From assembly GCA_005938025.2 (NCBI GenBank), contig VCCI02000001.1:434001-498000 (forward strand): 64,000 nucleotides of DNA. The letters are read 5' to 3'. The notes under the pieces are model-generated. The model was given only the letters and a program-made list of their open reading frames with translations, had not been told where the DNA came from and searched no databases. The position numbers were made by a program, and so were the translations under genes. Of the stretch, positions 16,589 to 25,310 are shown one piece after another. The number at the start of each line of letters is the position of its first letter. The first letter of the stretch is position 1. This DNA is from Inquilinus sp. KBS0705 (GTDB lineage Bacteria > Bacteroidota > Bacteroidia > Sphingobacteriales > Sphingobacteriaceae).

Positions 16589-17119
16589 TTATTTTATAAT
16601 TTTTGAATAAAAATCCCACAAAACAATACCTGCCGAAACCACAATGTTAAAGGAATGCTTGGTGCCAAACTGCGGGATTTCGATACAGGTATCTATCTGC
16701 TCCATTACCTCGTCGCTTACACCGTTAACCTCGTTGCCAAATATTAAAGCGTACTTATTGCCCGCGACAGGAGTAAAAGTGTTTAGCATAATGCTGTTTT
16801 CGGCTTGCTCAATGGCAATTATTTGGTAGCCATTGGCGCGTAAGGCTTCAACGGCCTGTAATGGGGTTTCAAAGTAGGCCCAGCTTACGGCTTGTGTGGC
16901 GCCTAAGGCTGTTTTTTCTATTTCGCGATGTGGGGGTTGGGCGGTAATACCACAAAGGCAAACCTGTTCAACAGCAAAACCATCCGAAGTACGGAATATG
17001 GAGCCTATGTTGTGCATGCTGCGCACATTATCAAGCACAACGGCTACAGGCAGTTTGTCCTGTGCTTTAAATTCATCTACAGTTGCACGGTTAAGTTCGT
17101 CGAGTTTTAATTTGCGCAT
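16589..17119 (-). CDS. SpoU/TrmH-family RNA 2'-O-methyltransferase
   Basis: SPOUT enzymes transfer methyl from S-adenosylmethionine to ribose 2'-OH in tRNA or rRNA. The 176-residue protein has the three family motifs: VVLDNVRSMHNIGSIFRTSD (motif 1, with the conserved N and R), YALIFGNEVNGVSDEV (motif 2, AdoMet loop) and IEIPQFGTKHSFNIVVSAGIVLWDF (motif 3, knot). It lacks the extra N-terminal substrate domain of RlmB and is close in size to minimal TrmH/TrmL types, so the exact RNA target cannot be named. It starts 9 bp after galK on the same strand. Confidence 0.88.
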   Translation of the reverse strand: MRKLKLDELNRATVDEFKAQDKLPVAVVLDNVRSMHNIGSIFRTSDGFAVEQVCLCGITAQPPHREIEKTALGATQAVSWAYFETPLQAVEALRANGYQIIAIEQAENSIMLNTFTPVAGNKYALIFGNEVNGVSDEVMEQIDTCIEIPQFGTKHSFNIVVSAGIVLWDFYSKIIK

Positions 17120-17128
17120 GGGGCAAAA

Positions 17129-18298
17129 TTACAATTTTACCGCGTCAAACAGCTCGCCAACCCCATTACCAATTAACGAACTATAAACCGATGGCGCATA
17201 ACCAATTTTATCGGTATAATAAGCGGTTAGCTGTTTGCTAAATTGATCAAAGGCATCTTTTTGCACCAAGGCTATTGCACAGCCACCAAAGCCGGCACCA
17301 GTCATGCGGGCACCTGTCACCGCTGTATCTGTTTTGGCGTATTCAACCACAGTATCCAACTCTTTACCGCTTACCTCGTACAGATACCGTAATGAGTCAT
17401 GGGATGCATACATCAGCCGGCCAAACGCTGTTAGGTTATTATCGCTTAAAGCTTTGGCAGCCAGTTTTACCCGGTCGTTCTCTTCTACTACATGCAGGGC
17501 TCGTTTTTGTACGGTGGTATCGGTAATTAAGTGTTTATGTTCTTCAAACGTAGCGGTATCTATATCGCACAGGTGATTAATGTTTAATTCCTGCTTTAAG
17601 GCAGTAAGGGCAGTTTGGCATTCCTGCACACGCTCGTTATATTTAGATTCGGAAAGCTTACGCGGTTTATTGGTATTAATAATAGCCAACACATGATCGC
17701 CCAGGTTGCTGTTAACCGCTTCGTAATCCAGTGTGTCGCAATTCAGCATCAGGGCTTTGTTAGTTTCGCCAAAGGCTACGGCAAATTGATCCATAATACC
17801 GCAACTAACGCCAATAAACTTGTTCTCTACATTTTGCGATAGCTTTACCAGTTCCAGCTTACTATAACCCGAATCGGATATTTGGTTTAAGGCAAAAGCA
17901 GTAACTACCTCTATAGAGGCCGATGAAGACAAACCCGAACCAATAGGTATATCACCATAAAAAAGCATATCAAGCCCCTGTAAACTTTTACCATTCTTTA
18001 AAAAAAAGTTGATAATTCCTACAGGGTAATTGTACCAAAGTTCATCTATTTTAACATGATTGCCTTGCAGCAATACTTCGGCCTCATCCTTAAAGTTTAA
18101 GCTTTTAAATCTGAATACATTATCGTTGTTAGGTGCCACCAGTAGGTAGGTGCCAAATGTTATTGCACAGGGCATTACAAGCCCTCCATTGTAATCAATA
18201 TGCTCGCCAATAAGATTTACCCTTCCCGGCGAGAAGTACGCTTGGGTGGCTTCTTTTTTATATAAATCAAAAAAACTTTGGTGCAGTTGTGCGCTCAT
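17129..18298 (-). CDS. galK: Galactokinase
   Basis: GalK phosphorylates alpha-D-galactose to galactose 1-phosphate with ATP, the first step of the Leloir pathway. The 389-residue protein has the three GHMP-kinase motifs: SPGRVNLIGEHIDYNGG (galactokinase signature), IPIGSGLSSSASIEV (ATP-binding glycine/serine loop, about residues 113-125) and MTGAGFGGCAIALV near the C-terminus. CGIMDQFAV supplies the catalytic aspartate. No galT, galE or galM is visible nearby, so the rest of the Leloir pathway must lie elsewhere. It heads a possible four-gene transcript. Its upstream gap carries a 12-bp direct repeat that may be a regulator site. Confidence 0.95.
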   Translation of the reverse strand: MSAQLHQSFFDLYKKEATQAYFSPGRVNLIGEHIDYNGGLVMPCAITFGTYLLVAPNNDNVFRFKSLNFKDEAEVLLQGNHVKIDELWYNYPVGIINFFLKNGKSLQGLDMLFYGDIPIGSGLSSSASIEVVTAFALNQISDSGYSKLELVKLSQNVENKFIGVSCGIMDQFAVAFGETNKALMLNCDTLDYEAVNSNLGDHVLAIINTNKPRKLSESKYNERVQECQTALTALKQELNINHLCDIDTATFEEHKHLITDTTVQKRALHVVEENDRVKLAAKALSDNNLTAFGRLMYASHDSLRYLYEVSGKELDTVVEYAKTDTAVTGARMTGAGFGGCAIALVQKDAFDQFSKQLTAYYTDKIGYAPSVYSSLIGNGVGELFDAVKL

Positions 18299-18321
18299 AG
18301 GTGTTATTCTCAGTTACAAAG

Positions 18322-18368
18322 CAAATATGTAAAACTTACAGTTATTATTGTAAAAATTACAGTTATTA
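18322..18368 (-). promoter_or_regulatory. galK upstream region with a 12-bp direct repeat
   Basis: TTACAGTTATTA occurs at 18336-18347 and again at 18357-18368, 21 bp apart (two helical turns). The first copy also begins an inverted pair TTACA...TGTAA. A -7-like CATATTTG (18322-18329, minus strand, one mismatch to TAnnTTTG) lies between the repeats and galK. This arrangement suggests a dimeric regulator binding beside the galK promoter. Confidence 0.4.
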
Positions 18369-18398
18369 ATTTATAGCTACGGATATTTTAGCAAAAAG

Positions 18399-18430
18399 TT
18401 TGCTTGCTAAACAGAACTTGCATTTATTTG
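18399..18430 (+). promoter_or_regulatory. Candidate promoter of the YciI-like gene
   Basis: TTTG (18399-18402) and TTTATTTG (18423-18430, one mismatch to TAnnTTTG) are 20 bp apart on the plus strand. The predicted start would give a leader of about 24 bases before the ATG at 18461. Confidence 0.4.
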
Positions 18431-18460
18431 TTAAAACTGAAATAACTTATTGTAACCCTC

Positions 18461-18751
18461 ATGAATCAATATATTGTAACAGGCTACGACTACACCGACG
18501 AAGGTGCCTTAGACCGCCGAATGAGTATACGCCCCCATCATTTAGATGGTGCAAAGGCGCTTAAAGAAAGTGGTAATTATGTTTTAGGTGGCGCTTTGTT
18601 AAACGATGAAGGTAAAATGATAGGATCGGTAATGGTGCTGCAGTTTGAAAGCGAAGAGGGCCTTGAAGCATGGAAAAAAAGCGAACCCTATATTACACAA
18701 GGTATATGGGAAACGGTAGATGTTAAACCGTTTAAGGTAGCTACCGTTTAA
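18461..18751 (+). CDS. YciI-family protein
   Basis: The 96-residue product has the ferredoxin-like alpha/beta pattern of YciI/YCII proteins, opening with YIVTGYDYTDEGALDRRMSIRPHHLDGAKAL and then GNYVLGGALLNDEGKMIGSVMVLQFES. The conserved His in RPHHL and the Asp in the first strand-loop match the putative active-site His-Asp pair. The molecular role of most YciI proteins is unknown; some act as small hydrolase-like or dehydrochlorinase-like enzymes. It is a single-gene transcript, divergent from galK. Confidence 0.85.
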   Translation: MNQYIVTGYDYTDEGALDRRMSIRPHHLDGAKALKESGNYVLGGALLNDEGKMIGSVMVLQFESEEGLEAWKKSEPYITQGIWETVDVKPFKVATV

Positions 18752-18797
18752 CTCAAAAGTTAAAAGTCAAAATTAAAAAATATTGCAGTACGCAAAA

Positions 18798-19169
18798 TTA
18801 TTTAAAGGATATATATTCCCAATATCCCTGTTGGTTTTTGGTATAGCAAGCGGTATAATTAACGCCATCTGTTTTAAAATCGAATGAAAACTCTTTAATT
18901 GCAGGGTCGGTTGGTAAAAACTGCGATACTACGTTATCTGCAATTAAACGTATTTTATCTGATTGACCGGGCTTATTAGCTTCCAGTTTTGCTAAATAAT
19001 CGGTGTAGGTGGCAAATACTGGTTCGGTATTATTTATCTCCCTGGCGGCATTAAAACTTTGGCTTGCATATTCATCTAATGCTTTTAACAGGTCGTCGGC
19101 AGATATTTCGGGCAGGCCGTCTTTTGCTTCGGTATAATAGCTGTATAGTATTTCTTCTTTACTTTTCAT
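18798..19169 (-). CDS. Small conserved hypothetical protein
   Basis: This is a soluble acidic protein of 123 residues if translation starts at the ATG at 19167-19169 (MKSKEEILYSYY). An in-frame ATG at 19185-19187 would add MRIFTG but directly abuts the terminator hairpin at 19188-19227 and leaves no room for a ribosome site, so the shorter start is preferred. The sequence has an N-terminal helical half (EISADDLLKALDEYASQSF) and a C-terminal beta half (FSFDFKTDGVNYTACYTKNQQGYWEYISF). No signal peptide or catalytic motif is seen and I do not recognise the family. It sits directly behind the aldo/keto reductase terminator. Confidence 0.55.
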   Translation of the reverse strand: MKSKEEILYSYYTEAKDGLPEISADDLLKALDEYASQSFNAAREINNTEPVFATYTDYLAKLEANKPGQSDKIRLIADNVVSQFLPTDPAIKEFSFDFKTDGVNYTACYTKNQQGYWEYISFK

Positions 19170-19187
19170 CCCTGTAAAAATACGCAT

Positions 19188-19227
19188 AACAAAAAAGGAT
19201 ACCGTTTATCTGGTATCCTTTTTTGTT
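19188..19227 (-). terminator. Terminator of the aldo/keto reductase gene
   Basis: A perfect 16-bp stem AACAAAAAAGGATACC / GGTATCCTTTTTTGTT with an 8-base loop lies 7 bp past the reductase stop. A/T tracts on both arms make it usable in both directions. Confidence 0.85.
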
Positions 19228-19234
19228 GCAGTTA

Positions 19235-20104
19235 TTAACCAACCGGTGGCGATATGCTGTCAAGTTTATCAATATCATCAGCATCCAGTGTTACGTTGGC
19301 TGTTTTCATATTTTCTTCTAAATGCTCAACACTTGAGGTACCCGGAATGAGTAATATATTAGGCGAGTGATTTAACAACCAGCTTAACGCTACCTGGTGA
19401 ACTGTTACTCCATGTTTTTCGGCAACGCTTTTCAAGATCTCCTGACTGGCCACATTCCCTGCATTAAGCGGGAACCATGGTATAAAGGCAATATCGTTAT
19501 CCTCGCAATAGTTTAAAACACCTTCCCATTTGCGGTTATCAACACTATACATATTTTGTACCGATACCACCTCAAAAAAGTCCTGCGCCTTTTTTATATC
19601 TTCTATATCTACTTCAGATAGGCCAATGTGCCTTATTTTACCGTCAATTTGTGATTGCTTTAAAAATTCAAAGCTTTCTTCGGCAGGTACATTAGGGTCA
19701 ATGCGGTGCAGTTGATATAGTTCAATGGCATCCAGCTTAAGGCGTTTTAAACTACCCTCCAAAGCCTCTTTTAAATGTGCCGGGCTCGAATTAATGGGCC
19801 ACTGATCGGGGCCGGTGCGCAGTAGGCCGCCTTTTGTACCAATTACAAGGTCGGCAGGGTATGGGTACAGCGCTTCAGCGATCAGCTCTTCAGATATATG
19901 CGGGCCATAGCTATCGGCCGTATCTATAAAATTTACGCCTAATTCTATAGCACGCTTTAATACTTTAATGGCTTCGTCGTGATTTTTTGGTGGGCCCCAA
20001 ATGCCTTTACCTGTAATGCGCATTGCACCATAACCTAAACGGTTTACGGTTAATTCGCCGCCTATATTAAATGTTTTTTGCGATGTTGCAGTTTCGTTAC
20101 TCAT
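19235..20104 (-). CDS. Aldo/keto reductase
   Basis: This is an NADPH-dependent TIM-barrel oxidoreductase that reduces aldehydes or ketones. The 289-residue protein has GVNFIDTADSYGPHISEELIAEAL (catalytic Asp and Tyr), LVIGTKGGL (catalytic Lys), IELYQLHRIDP (catalytic His) and a C-terminal cofactor part with LLIPGTSSVEHLEENMKTANV. It resembles the YdbC/AKR13 type. The substrate is not evident from context, and neighbours are unrelated. It forms a single transcript with its own terminator. Confidence 0.92.
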   Translation of the reverse strand: MSNETATSQKTFNIGGELTVNRLGYGAMRITGKGIWGPPKNHDEAIKVLKRAIELGVNFIDTADSYGPHISEELIAEALYPYPADLVIGTKGGLLRTGPDQWPINSSPAHLKEALEGSLKRLKLDAIELYQLHRIDPNVPAEESFEFLKQSQIDGKIRHIGLSEVDIEDIKKAQDFFEVVSVQNMYSVDNRKWEGVLNYCEDNDIAFIPWFPLNAGNVASQEILKSVAEKHGVTVHQVALSWLLNHSPNILLIPGTSSVEHLEENMKTANVTLDADDIDKLDSISPPVG

Positions 20105-20226
20105 GCTGATAGTTTTTAATAATTATCAAATAAAGTTAACGCCAAAGCAAGGCACATTGTTCGGCACGGCCAAACATAAAAGTGTCATAATTCTTGGTTA
20201 TAAGCAGCTGGAAAAGCAATAGCCTG

Positions 20227-20631
20227 TTATCGCCATAGACCTATTATGGCACCCATTAAAGTTAATGATACAATACTGTATCCGCCATTAATAAATATCA
20301 GCCGCCAGCTTTTTAGTTCAAATAAACTATGGATAGCAATGGCGCTAAACGTCCATATACCGGCAAGGAAACCAGCGGTTGCTCCCCAGGTTACATCCGT
20401 TTTGGGTTCGGCTAAGAACATAGCCAGGTTAACAGCCATTAATAACGAGAAGAATGCTGTGAAACCAAATATCTTACCTTTGTTGCCCGCTTTGATAGCT
20501 TCCGTAGTTAGGTTGCTGTCGGCCATCCATGCTTTGCCAAAAAGGGTATGCGAATACCAGATACCGCCGATGATAAAAGCGGACAGAGCTGCTACTATAA
20601 CAGCCGGCCAGTTTACAAGTGATAGATCCAT
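20227..20631 (-). CDS. DUF1761 membrane protein
   Basis: The 134-residue protein has four hydrophobic segments (about residues 9-27, 52-72, 80-100, 112-132). It has the family pattern NWPAVIVAALSAFIIGGIWYSHTLFGKAWM, including the GxxWYSxxLFGKxW motif after helix 1, followed by KIFGFTAFFSLLMAVNLAMFL and ATAGFLAGIWTFSAIAIHSLFE. It is an integral inner-membrane protein of unknown function, monocistronic by context. Confidence 0.8.
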   Translation of the reverse strand: MDLSLVNWPAVIVAALSAFIIGGIWYSHTLFGKAWMADSNLTTEAIKAGNKGKIFGFTAFFSLLMAVNLAMFLAEPKTDVTWGATAGFLAGIWTFSAIAIHSLFELKSWRLIFINGGYSIVSLTLMGAIIGLWR

Positions 20632-20721
20632 AATGCTTTAAGTTTTAGGTTTATTAAAGCTACGGAATAATATTGCCGCAATGCAAATTAATTATTGGCC
20701 CAATATAACCGAACAATAGTG

Positions 20722-23451
20722 CTATTTAACGGTATATCGCAATATGTAACGGCCCAGGTTACCATCCGCGTCAAAACCTTCTATAGTTGCACGGTAGCTA
20801 CCACGGCCATCGGCGTTATAGTATTCAAATGATGTTGTGCCGGTTGTTTTGTCGGTTATTACTTTTGGGCTCCAAAAAATAGTGCTTCTTAAGTCGCCGC
20901 CAAATGCAAGTCCCGGCTTTGGTACATCGTATTTTGGTGAATAAAACTCTTTAGATACGGTATAGCCTTGCGCAGTAAAGTTAAGCAGGTTGCCTTTTGG
21001 CAACATTTCCTGAAATTCGGCCAGTGATATCTTTGTCGAAACAATCTTTTTCATATTGATAAATATCAAACCGTCGCTATCGTATGTTTTGTTAGCACCG
21101 CTAAAGCCATCTTTTTTAAATACTTCTATTGTCTCAACCATTTTAGGGTTTTGTGTGCTTAGGTAACTATAGTCTATAGGTTTACCGTTTAAAAATATTT
21201 GTATAGGTTTTTTGTCCGGCTTAGTGTAATTGGCTGCAAAGTACACGTTAGTTTCATCTGCGGTTAGTCCAAGGAGTAAGGATGGCAGGCACTGCCTAAG
21301 ATCATTACAATCTTTTACCCTTTCGCCGGTTATTGTTTGGTCGGCCTGCATTGGTAACCCGGCAAAGCCCGGGTAATCATCATGGCTTGCTTTTTTCACA
21401 GCTGAGGTTGATTTTATAGTTACTTCTTTTAAAATATGCAGGTTGTCGTATCGCTTTTTACTGTTAAGCATGTAGGGCTTGTATAAACTATCAATGTTGG
21501 CTACCGCATCAAGTGCGTTGGGGTTGTGTGTAGGCGGGGTATATGTTTCGCCGTTTACAGATATCATTAAATTTTTACTGTTATAGTTACCCCTTGCGCT
21601 AATAGTAACCTGCGACGAATCAGGGAAAGCCAACTTTGAGAACTTGAAATTGCCGGTCATATCCGAAATGGTTTCGGCATAAAAGTTTTTTGATGGTATT
21701 TGCATACGTAAACTACCTTTGGCTATAGGTAAACCGGTATTGTTACGTAGCATGCCGGTTACCTCCAGCCCTTGCTGCTCAGGCAAAACAATTACCTGAG
21801 GGAACCTGTCGTTACGAATGTTATTGTACGATATACGGCGATAACCTTGAGTAAGCATTAAAATATCAAGGTTTGCCGCTGCGTTTTCGTCTTTGCTGAT
21901 GAAATAATAGTTGGGCTCTTCAATATATCCCTTTACCTCGGATGTAAGCAGCAGGTTGGTTAATATAGTTGTTTCGGCGTTTTCATTAAAAGGAACCTTT
22001 GATTCATCAATAACCGAAACCGAGAAACTACCTGCAACCGGCAACGCCTTGTTTTTTGCCGAGACGGTTATTTTTACTTTTTGGCGGGTACTGTATATTT
22101 TTTTATCGGCAGCCATGGTAAGGTCAAGCATATCGTTATGCTGTATAAAAACTACCCGCTCGCTTAAAGGGATGCCCCGGTCAGAAAATAAGGTAAGCTG
22201 CACCAGCCCTGTAGGGAATTTACTTTTAGGAATACCTGCGCTGTAAATTTGGCTTTGCAGCGTGGTTTGTGCGGCAAAATATATGGCACCGCCATTTTGC
22301 GCAATAATATAGTAGCTTTTGTTTTGATTGATCTTGAAAAAGGTCTCGTTTGCCGATAGCCTGATATTAAGGTTTACCGGGTCGTTGTTAAAAACGGACA
22401 GGTTGATGCCTGATAGCTGGGCTCGCGGCAGATCGTAACTGGCCTGTGTTCCATCTGCAAATGTAATGTTGGCTTTGTAGCTTTTACCTTCTTCGGGCAT
22501 AAATGCAAATACACCCATTCCCAAATGTTCTGATGAAAGATTGGCAACCACGGCCCCGGTATTATCCGTGACTGTTCCTTTTACATTAATACCCATGCCG
22601 GTTGTAGTAACGGCCTTAAAAGCTACTTTAGACCGTACACCAACGGTAAGCTCACCCCCTTCAGGGAAAAACTGGACATCCTTAAGTATAATGGATGTTT
22701 TAAGCGGAAACGTATTAGTGATCTCTCTGCGGTTACCCATTTCAATTACTGCCACTAACTGGCAGTTTTGCAAGGTGCTGGCATTAGTGCCGGTAAAGCT
22801 TATCATTAAGTTGCCATTAGCATCGGTAGTACCTTTGCCCTTGCTAATTTCGTCGCTGGTAGCGTTTTTAACTACCCAGCTCACCTTTTTATTAGGCAGA
22901 GCAAGGTCATCAACGTCTTTGTAATTAATACGGGCATCTACCTTAACTTTGCCTGTATTGGCTGTTGTATTAAAAAAAGCGTCGGCTTGTATGGCAGTTT
23001 CAATAGCATTACCTATTGATATTGTTTTATTGTACATGTAATCCGGGTCGAAGTTGCGCATCCAGCCGGTGTAAGCACGTAAATGATAATTACCTTGTTT
23101 ATAATCTGTAGTTAGCGGTATGCATCCCGACGCTACACCATTTACAACAGGTAGCTTTATTAAACGCATTATAGAGTCTTGCGAATTGGTTATATCAACA
23201 TATACAATGGTACTTAATACCGTTGGCTGGTGTTTATCAATAGTTACATAAGCCTTAAACCAAATACTATCGCCGGCCGCATAAAAAGGTTTATCTAAAT
23301 GCAGATAAACTTTTTCGATGGGGTAATTAGTAATAAACCGTGTTGTTTTAGTAATAATACTATTTAAACCAATAGTGTCTTTTTGAGCAAATGCGGCAAC
23401 GGTTAAATTGGTAACTAACAGCAATGTTAGTGTAAATCGTTTCAGGTTCAT
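20722..23451 (-). CDS. Large exported MG2-domain protein with TonB-plug-like C-terminal part
   Basis: The 909-residue protein has a signal peptide (TLTLLLVTNLTVAAFA before QKDTIG). It opens with IEKVYLHLDKPFYAAGDSIWFKAYVTIDK, which is characteristic of alpha-2-macroglobulin MG2-type domains in Bacteroidota surface proteins. Several beta-sandwich repeats follow, then a carboxypeptidase-like segment (LEVTGMLRNNTGLPIAKGSLRM, about residues 570-590) and a plug-like segment (ERVKDCNDLRQCLPSL ... PIQIFLNGKPID, about 715-775). The C-terminus FEYYNADGRGSYRATIEGFDADGNLGRYILRY is typical of this family. A role in envelope transport or as a partner of TonB-dependent systems is inferred. It is monocistronic, with a 98-bp upstream gap to the DUF1761 gene. 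Confidence 0.75.
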   Translation of the reverse strand: MNLKRFTLTLLLVTNLTVAAFAQKDTIGLNSIITKTTRFITNYPIEKVYLHLDKPFYAAGDSIWFKAYVTIDKHQPTVLSTIVYVDITNSQDSIMRLIKLPVVNGVASGCIPLTTDYKQGNYHLRAYTGWMRNFDPDYMYNKTISIGNAIETAIQADAFFNTTANTGKVKVDARINYKDVDDLALPNKKVSWVVKNATSDEISKGKGTTDANGNLMISFTGTNASTLQNCQLVAVIEMGNRREITNTFPLKTSIILKDVQFFPEGGELTVGVRSKVAFKAVTTTGMGINVKGTVTDNTGAVVANLSSEHLGMGVFAFMPEEGKSYKANITFADGTQASYDLPRAQLSGINLSVFNNDPVNLNIRLSANETFFKINQNKSYYIIAQNGGAIYFAAQTTLQSQIYSAGIPKSKFPTGLVQLTLFSDRGIPLSERVVFIQHNDMLDLTMAADKKIYSTRQKVKITVSAKNKALPVAGSFSVSVIDESKVPFNENAETTILTNLLLTSEVKGYIEEPNYYFISKDENAAANLDILMLTQGYRRISYNNIRNDRFPQVIVLPEQQGLEVTGMLRNNTGLPIAKGSLRMQIPSKNFYAETISDMTGNFKFSKLAFPDSSQVTISARGNYNSKNLMISVNGETYTPPTHNPNALDAVANIDSLYKPYMLNSKKRYDNLHILKEVTIKSTSAVKKASHDDYPGFAGLPMQADQTITGERVKDCNDLRQCLPSLLLGLTADETNVYFAANYTKPDKKPIQIFLNGKPIDYSYLSTQNPKMVETIEVFKKDGFSGANKTYDSDGLIFINMKKIVSTKISLAEFQEMLPKGNLLNFTAQGYTVSKEFYSPKYDVPKPGLAFGGDLRSTIFWSPKVITDKTTGTTSFEYYNADGRGSYRATIEGFDADGNLGRYILRYTVK

Positions 23452-23608
23452 AAGTACTTAAATGTAACAGTGGCTAATATAAACATTTAGCCGTACAGCA
23501 TGTTGAAAGGTTAAAGTTTTAACATATCATTAACTTTTAGCATAGGCGTTTATTGTACAAGTTTGAACATACCTTTGGCCTAATAGCAAAAAGTAACACC
23601 TTTAATAC

Positions 23609-24088
23609 ATGGCAACAGAAATTGAACGGAAATTTTTAGTGGATAAAACAAGATGGACCGTAGTTAATAAACCTAATGGAAACCTATATAAACAGGGCTA
23701 TATTTTAAGCGAAGAAAGGCGGACCGTGCGTATACGCGTTACTGATAGCGCAGCTTACATCACTTTAAAAGGCGCAACTAAAGGCATTAGCCGAAGCGAA
23801 TTTGAATACACTATACCGGTAAATGAGGGTAATGATATATTAAAAGAGTTTGCTACATCAGTTATATCAAAAACCAGGTATAATATACAATTTGGCGGTA
23901 AGTTATGGGAGGTTGATGTTTTCGACGGAGAAAATGCAGGCCTAATTATAGCCGAAATAGAACTTGAAAAGGAAGACGATTATTTTGAAAAGCCGGATTG
24001 GGTGGGAGCGGAGGTAAGTAACGATAGCAGGTATACAAATGCAAGTCTATCACTAAACCCCTATGGCAACTGGGCCAAGAAAATTTAA
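23609..24088 (+). CDS. CYTH-domain protein (triphosphate tunnel enzyme)
   Basis: CYTH/TTM proteins hydrolyse triphosphates (often inorganic tripolyphosphate) or, rarely, make cAMP. The 159-residue protein starts MATEIERKFLVDK with the ExExK metal-triphosphate motif. It has the alternating charged residues of the tunnel: RTVRIRVTDSAAYITLKG (R-x-R and K), SRSEFEYTIP, VISKTRYNIQF, WEVDVFDGENAGLIIAEIELE and RYTNASLSLNP. The length is normal for single-domain bacterial CYTH proteins. It ends at a terminator shared with the convergent small gene. Confidence 0.92.
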   Translation: MATEIERKFLVDKTRWTVVNKPNGNLYKQGYILSEERRTVRIRVTDSAAYITLKGATKGISRSEFEYTIPVNEGNDILKEFATSVISKTRYNIQFGGKLWEVDVFDGENAGLIIAEIELEKEDDYFEKPDWVGAEVSNDSRYTNASLSLNPYGNWAKKI

Positions 24089-24094
24089 AGCAAA

Positions 24095-24128
24095 AAAAAG
24101 CCGGTTAGCATACGCTAACCGGCTTTTT
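24095..24128. terminator. Bidirectional terminator after the CYTH gene
   Basis: A 15-bp stem AAAAAGCCGGTTAGC / GCTAACCGGCTTTTT with loop ATAC lies 6 bp past the CYTH stop. U-rich arms on both strands serve the convergent gene at 24142-24357 as well. Confidence 0.9.
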
Positions 24129-24141
24129 AAGAAAATATTAT

Positions 24142-24357
24142 TTACCAGCCAGAACCTTTTTTGGCGTTGCCATTTTTAATATGCTCTTCTGCAGTAGCTT
24201 TGCCCATTATAGCTGCCATTTTGTTGCCTTCACTGTCTTTGCCGGTTGCAATATACCTGCCAGACTTAATGTCGATAACCGGATCGATCATCGGTACATT
24301 TTTAGTTTTTGTTTTAACTGAATAGGCGGTTATGCCACCTGATTTTTGATCTGCCAT
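24142..24357 (-). CDS. Small hypothetical protein
   Basis: A 71-residue polar protein (MADQKSGGITAYSVKTKTKNVPMIDPVIDI...). There is no signal peptide or membrane segment. It has many Lys and Gly, with KGSGW at the C-terminus, and looks like a small basic cytoplasmic protein. The convergent CYTH gene shares its terminator. I do not recognise a family. Coding status rests on the ATG start, the terminator just beyond the stop, and the absence of any better frame on either strand. Confidence 0.5.
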   Translation of the reverse strand: MADQKSGGITAYSVKTKTKNVPMIDPVIDIKSGRYIATGKDSEGNKMAAIMGKATAEEHIKNGNAKKGSGW

Positions 24358-24719
24358 AATGCGAAGTTTTAGTTTTTTAGTTTGTAACTGAATTAATTGC
24401 GTTTTGTTTTATACTACTTTATTGTTTATAAAAGTAGAACAATAATTGGTTGTATTATGGGTGGCAATATATGTATTTATACTTAACTAACAAATTAATA
24501 CCACGCCCATTTTAACGTTATAATTAACAAATTTATTGCTAAATACGTGTATTTACCCACATTTTGCAGGTTGTAAACATATTAGTTAAGCTAAAAAGGT
24601 TTTTAGCAGCATATTGTTTTGAAAGGCTTTATTTTTATTCGAAAAACGAGCTACTAATTTAGCTGCCGAACTTTTTACTTATATAATTGTAGTTGATGTG
24701 TATCAATAGAAAAAATTAA
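24358..24719. other. Non-coding divergent spacer
   Basis: AT-rich, with no convincing gene. It contains TAACAAATT twice (24488-24496 and 24525-24533), a minus-strand TAAATTTG at 24528-24535 that matches TAnnTTTG, and a plus-strand TATAATTG at 24682-24689 (one mismatch) about 30 bp before the lipoprotein ATG. An interrupted inverted repeat CTACTTT/AAAGTAG sits near 24414-24437. Promoters for the two divergent flanking genes are likely but not resolved. Confidence 0.4.
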
Positions 24720-25208
24720 ATGAAACAATACGTAATTATATGCGCCCTTGCTTTGGCATCATGCGCGGGTAACAGTCATAAAAACACTCCGGCCGACTCA
24801 GTAAACGGGGATACTGCCGGTACCGACACGGCGCTTGCAACCAGTTTAAATACGCCTGCCCAAAATATGGAGTATTGCTTTATGCGGACAGAGGGCACAA
24901 ATAACCAGGATACAACAAAGGTACATTTAGTAATAAATGCGGGTAAGGTAAGCGGGGAGATGAATTGGATGCCTAAAGAGAAAGATAGCCGTAAGGGCAC
25001 CTTATTGGGAACTATGAAGGGTAATGATATTAAAGCGGTATGGAGCTTTATGCAAGAGGGGATGACTGATACACTTGCAGTTGCCTTTAAATTATCGGCA
25101 CAGCAGTTGGAGCAAAAGCCATCAGTTTATAATAAAGCCAATGGCCGCGAACAGTTAAATACTAAAGCTGGTTATACCTTAGTATATAAGCTTGATAATT
25201 GCAAATAG
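24720..25208 (+). CDS. Small exported lipoprotein
   Basis: The 162-residue product has a short signal peptide with a lipobox (ALALASC, Cys at about residue 15), then a Thr/Asp/Ser-rich linker (GNSHKNTPADSVNGDTAGTDTA). A compact beta-rich domain follows, opening NMEYCFMRTEGTNNQDTTKVHLVINAGKVSGEMNW and ending GYTLVYKLDNCK, with a pair of cysteines that could form a disulphide. Similar domains with the pattern xVHLxxxxGxVxGxxxWxPxEKD are seen in Bacteroidota lipoproteins of unknown function. The C-terminus is followed by a terminator. The role is unknown. Confidence 0.7.
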   Translation: MKQYVIICALALASCAGNSHKNTPADSVNGDTAGTDTALATSLNTPAQNMEYCFMRTEGTNNQDTTKVHLVINAGKVSGEMNWMPKEKDSRKGTLLGTMKGNDIKAVWSFMQEGMTDTLAVAFKLSAQQLEQKPSVYNKANGREQLNTKAGYTLVYKLDNCK

Positions 25209-25261
25209 CCTTAAGGCATTTAGCAATCATATAGTACTAATAAAACTCTTTAAGAACAGTT

Positions 25262-25299
25262 AAGCTTTACATGAATCAATATTCGTGTAAGGCTTTTTT
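25262..25299 (+). terminator. Terminator of the lipoprotein gene
   Basis: In plus-strand RNA, AAGCUUUACAUGAAU pairs with AUUCGUGUAAGGCUU (two G-U pairs, loop CAAU) and is followed by U4. In the opposite strand those two pairs become C-A mismatches, so it is directed at the plus-strand gene and not at the peptide cluster that ends at 25311. Confidence 0.75.
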
Positions 25300-25310
25300 A
25301 TTGGCATTAA

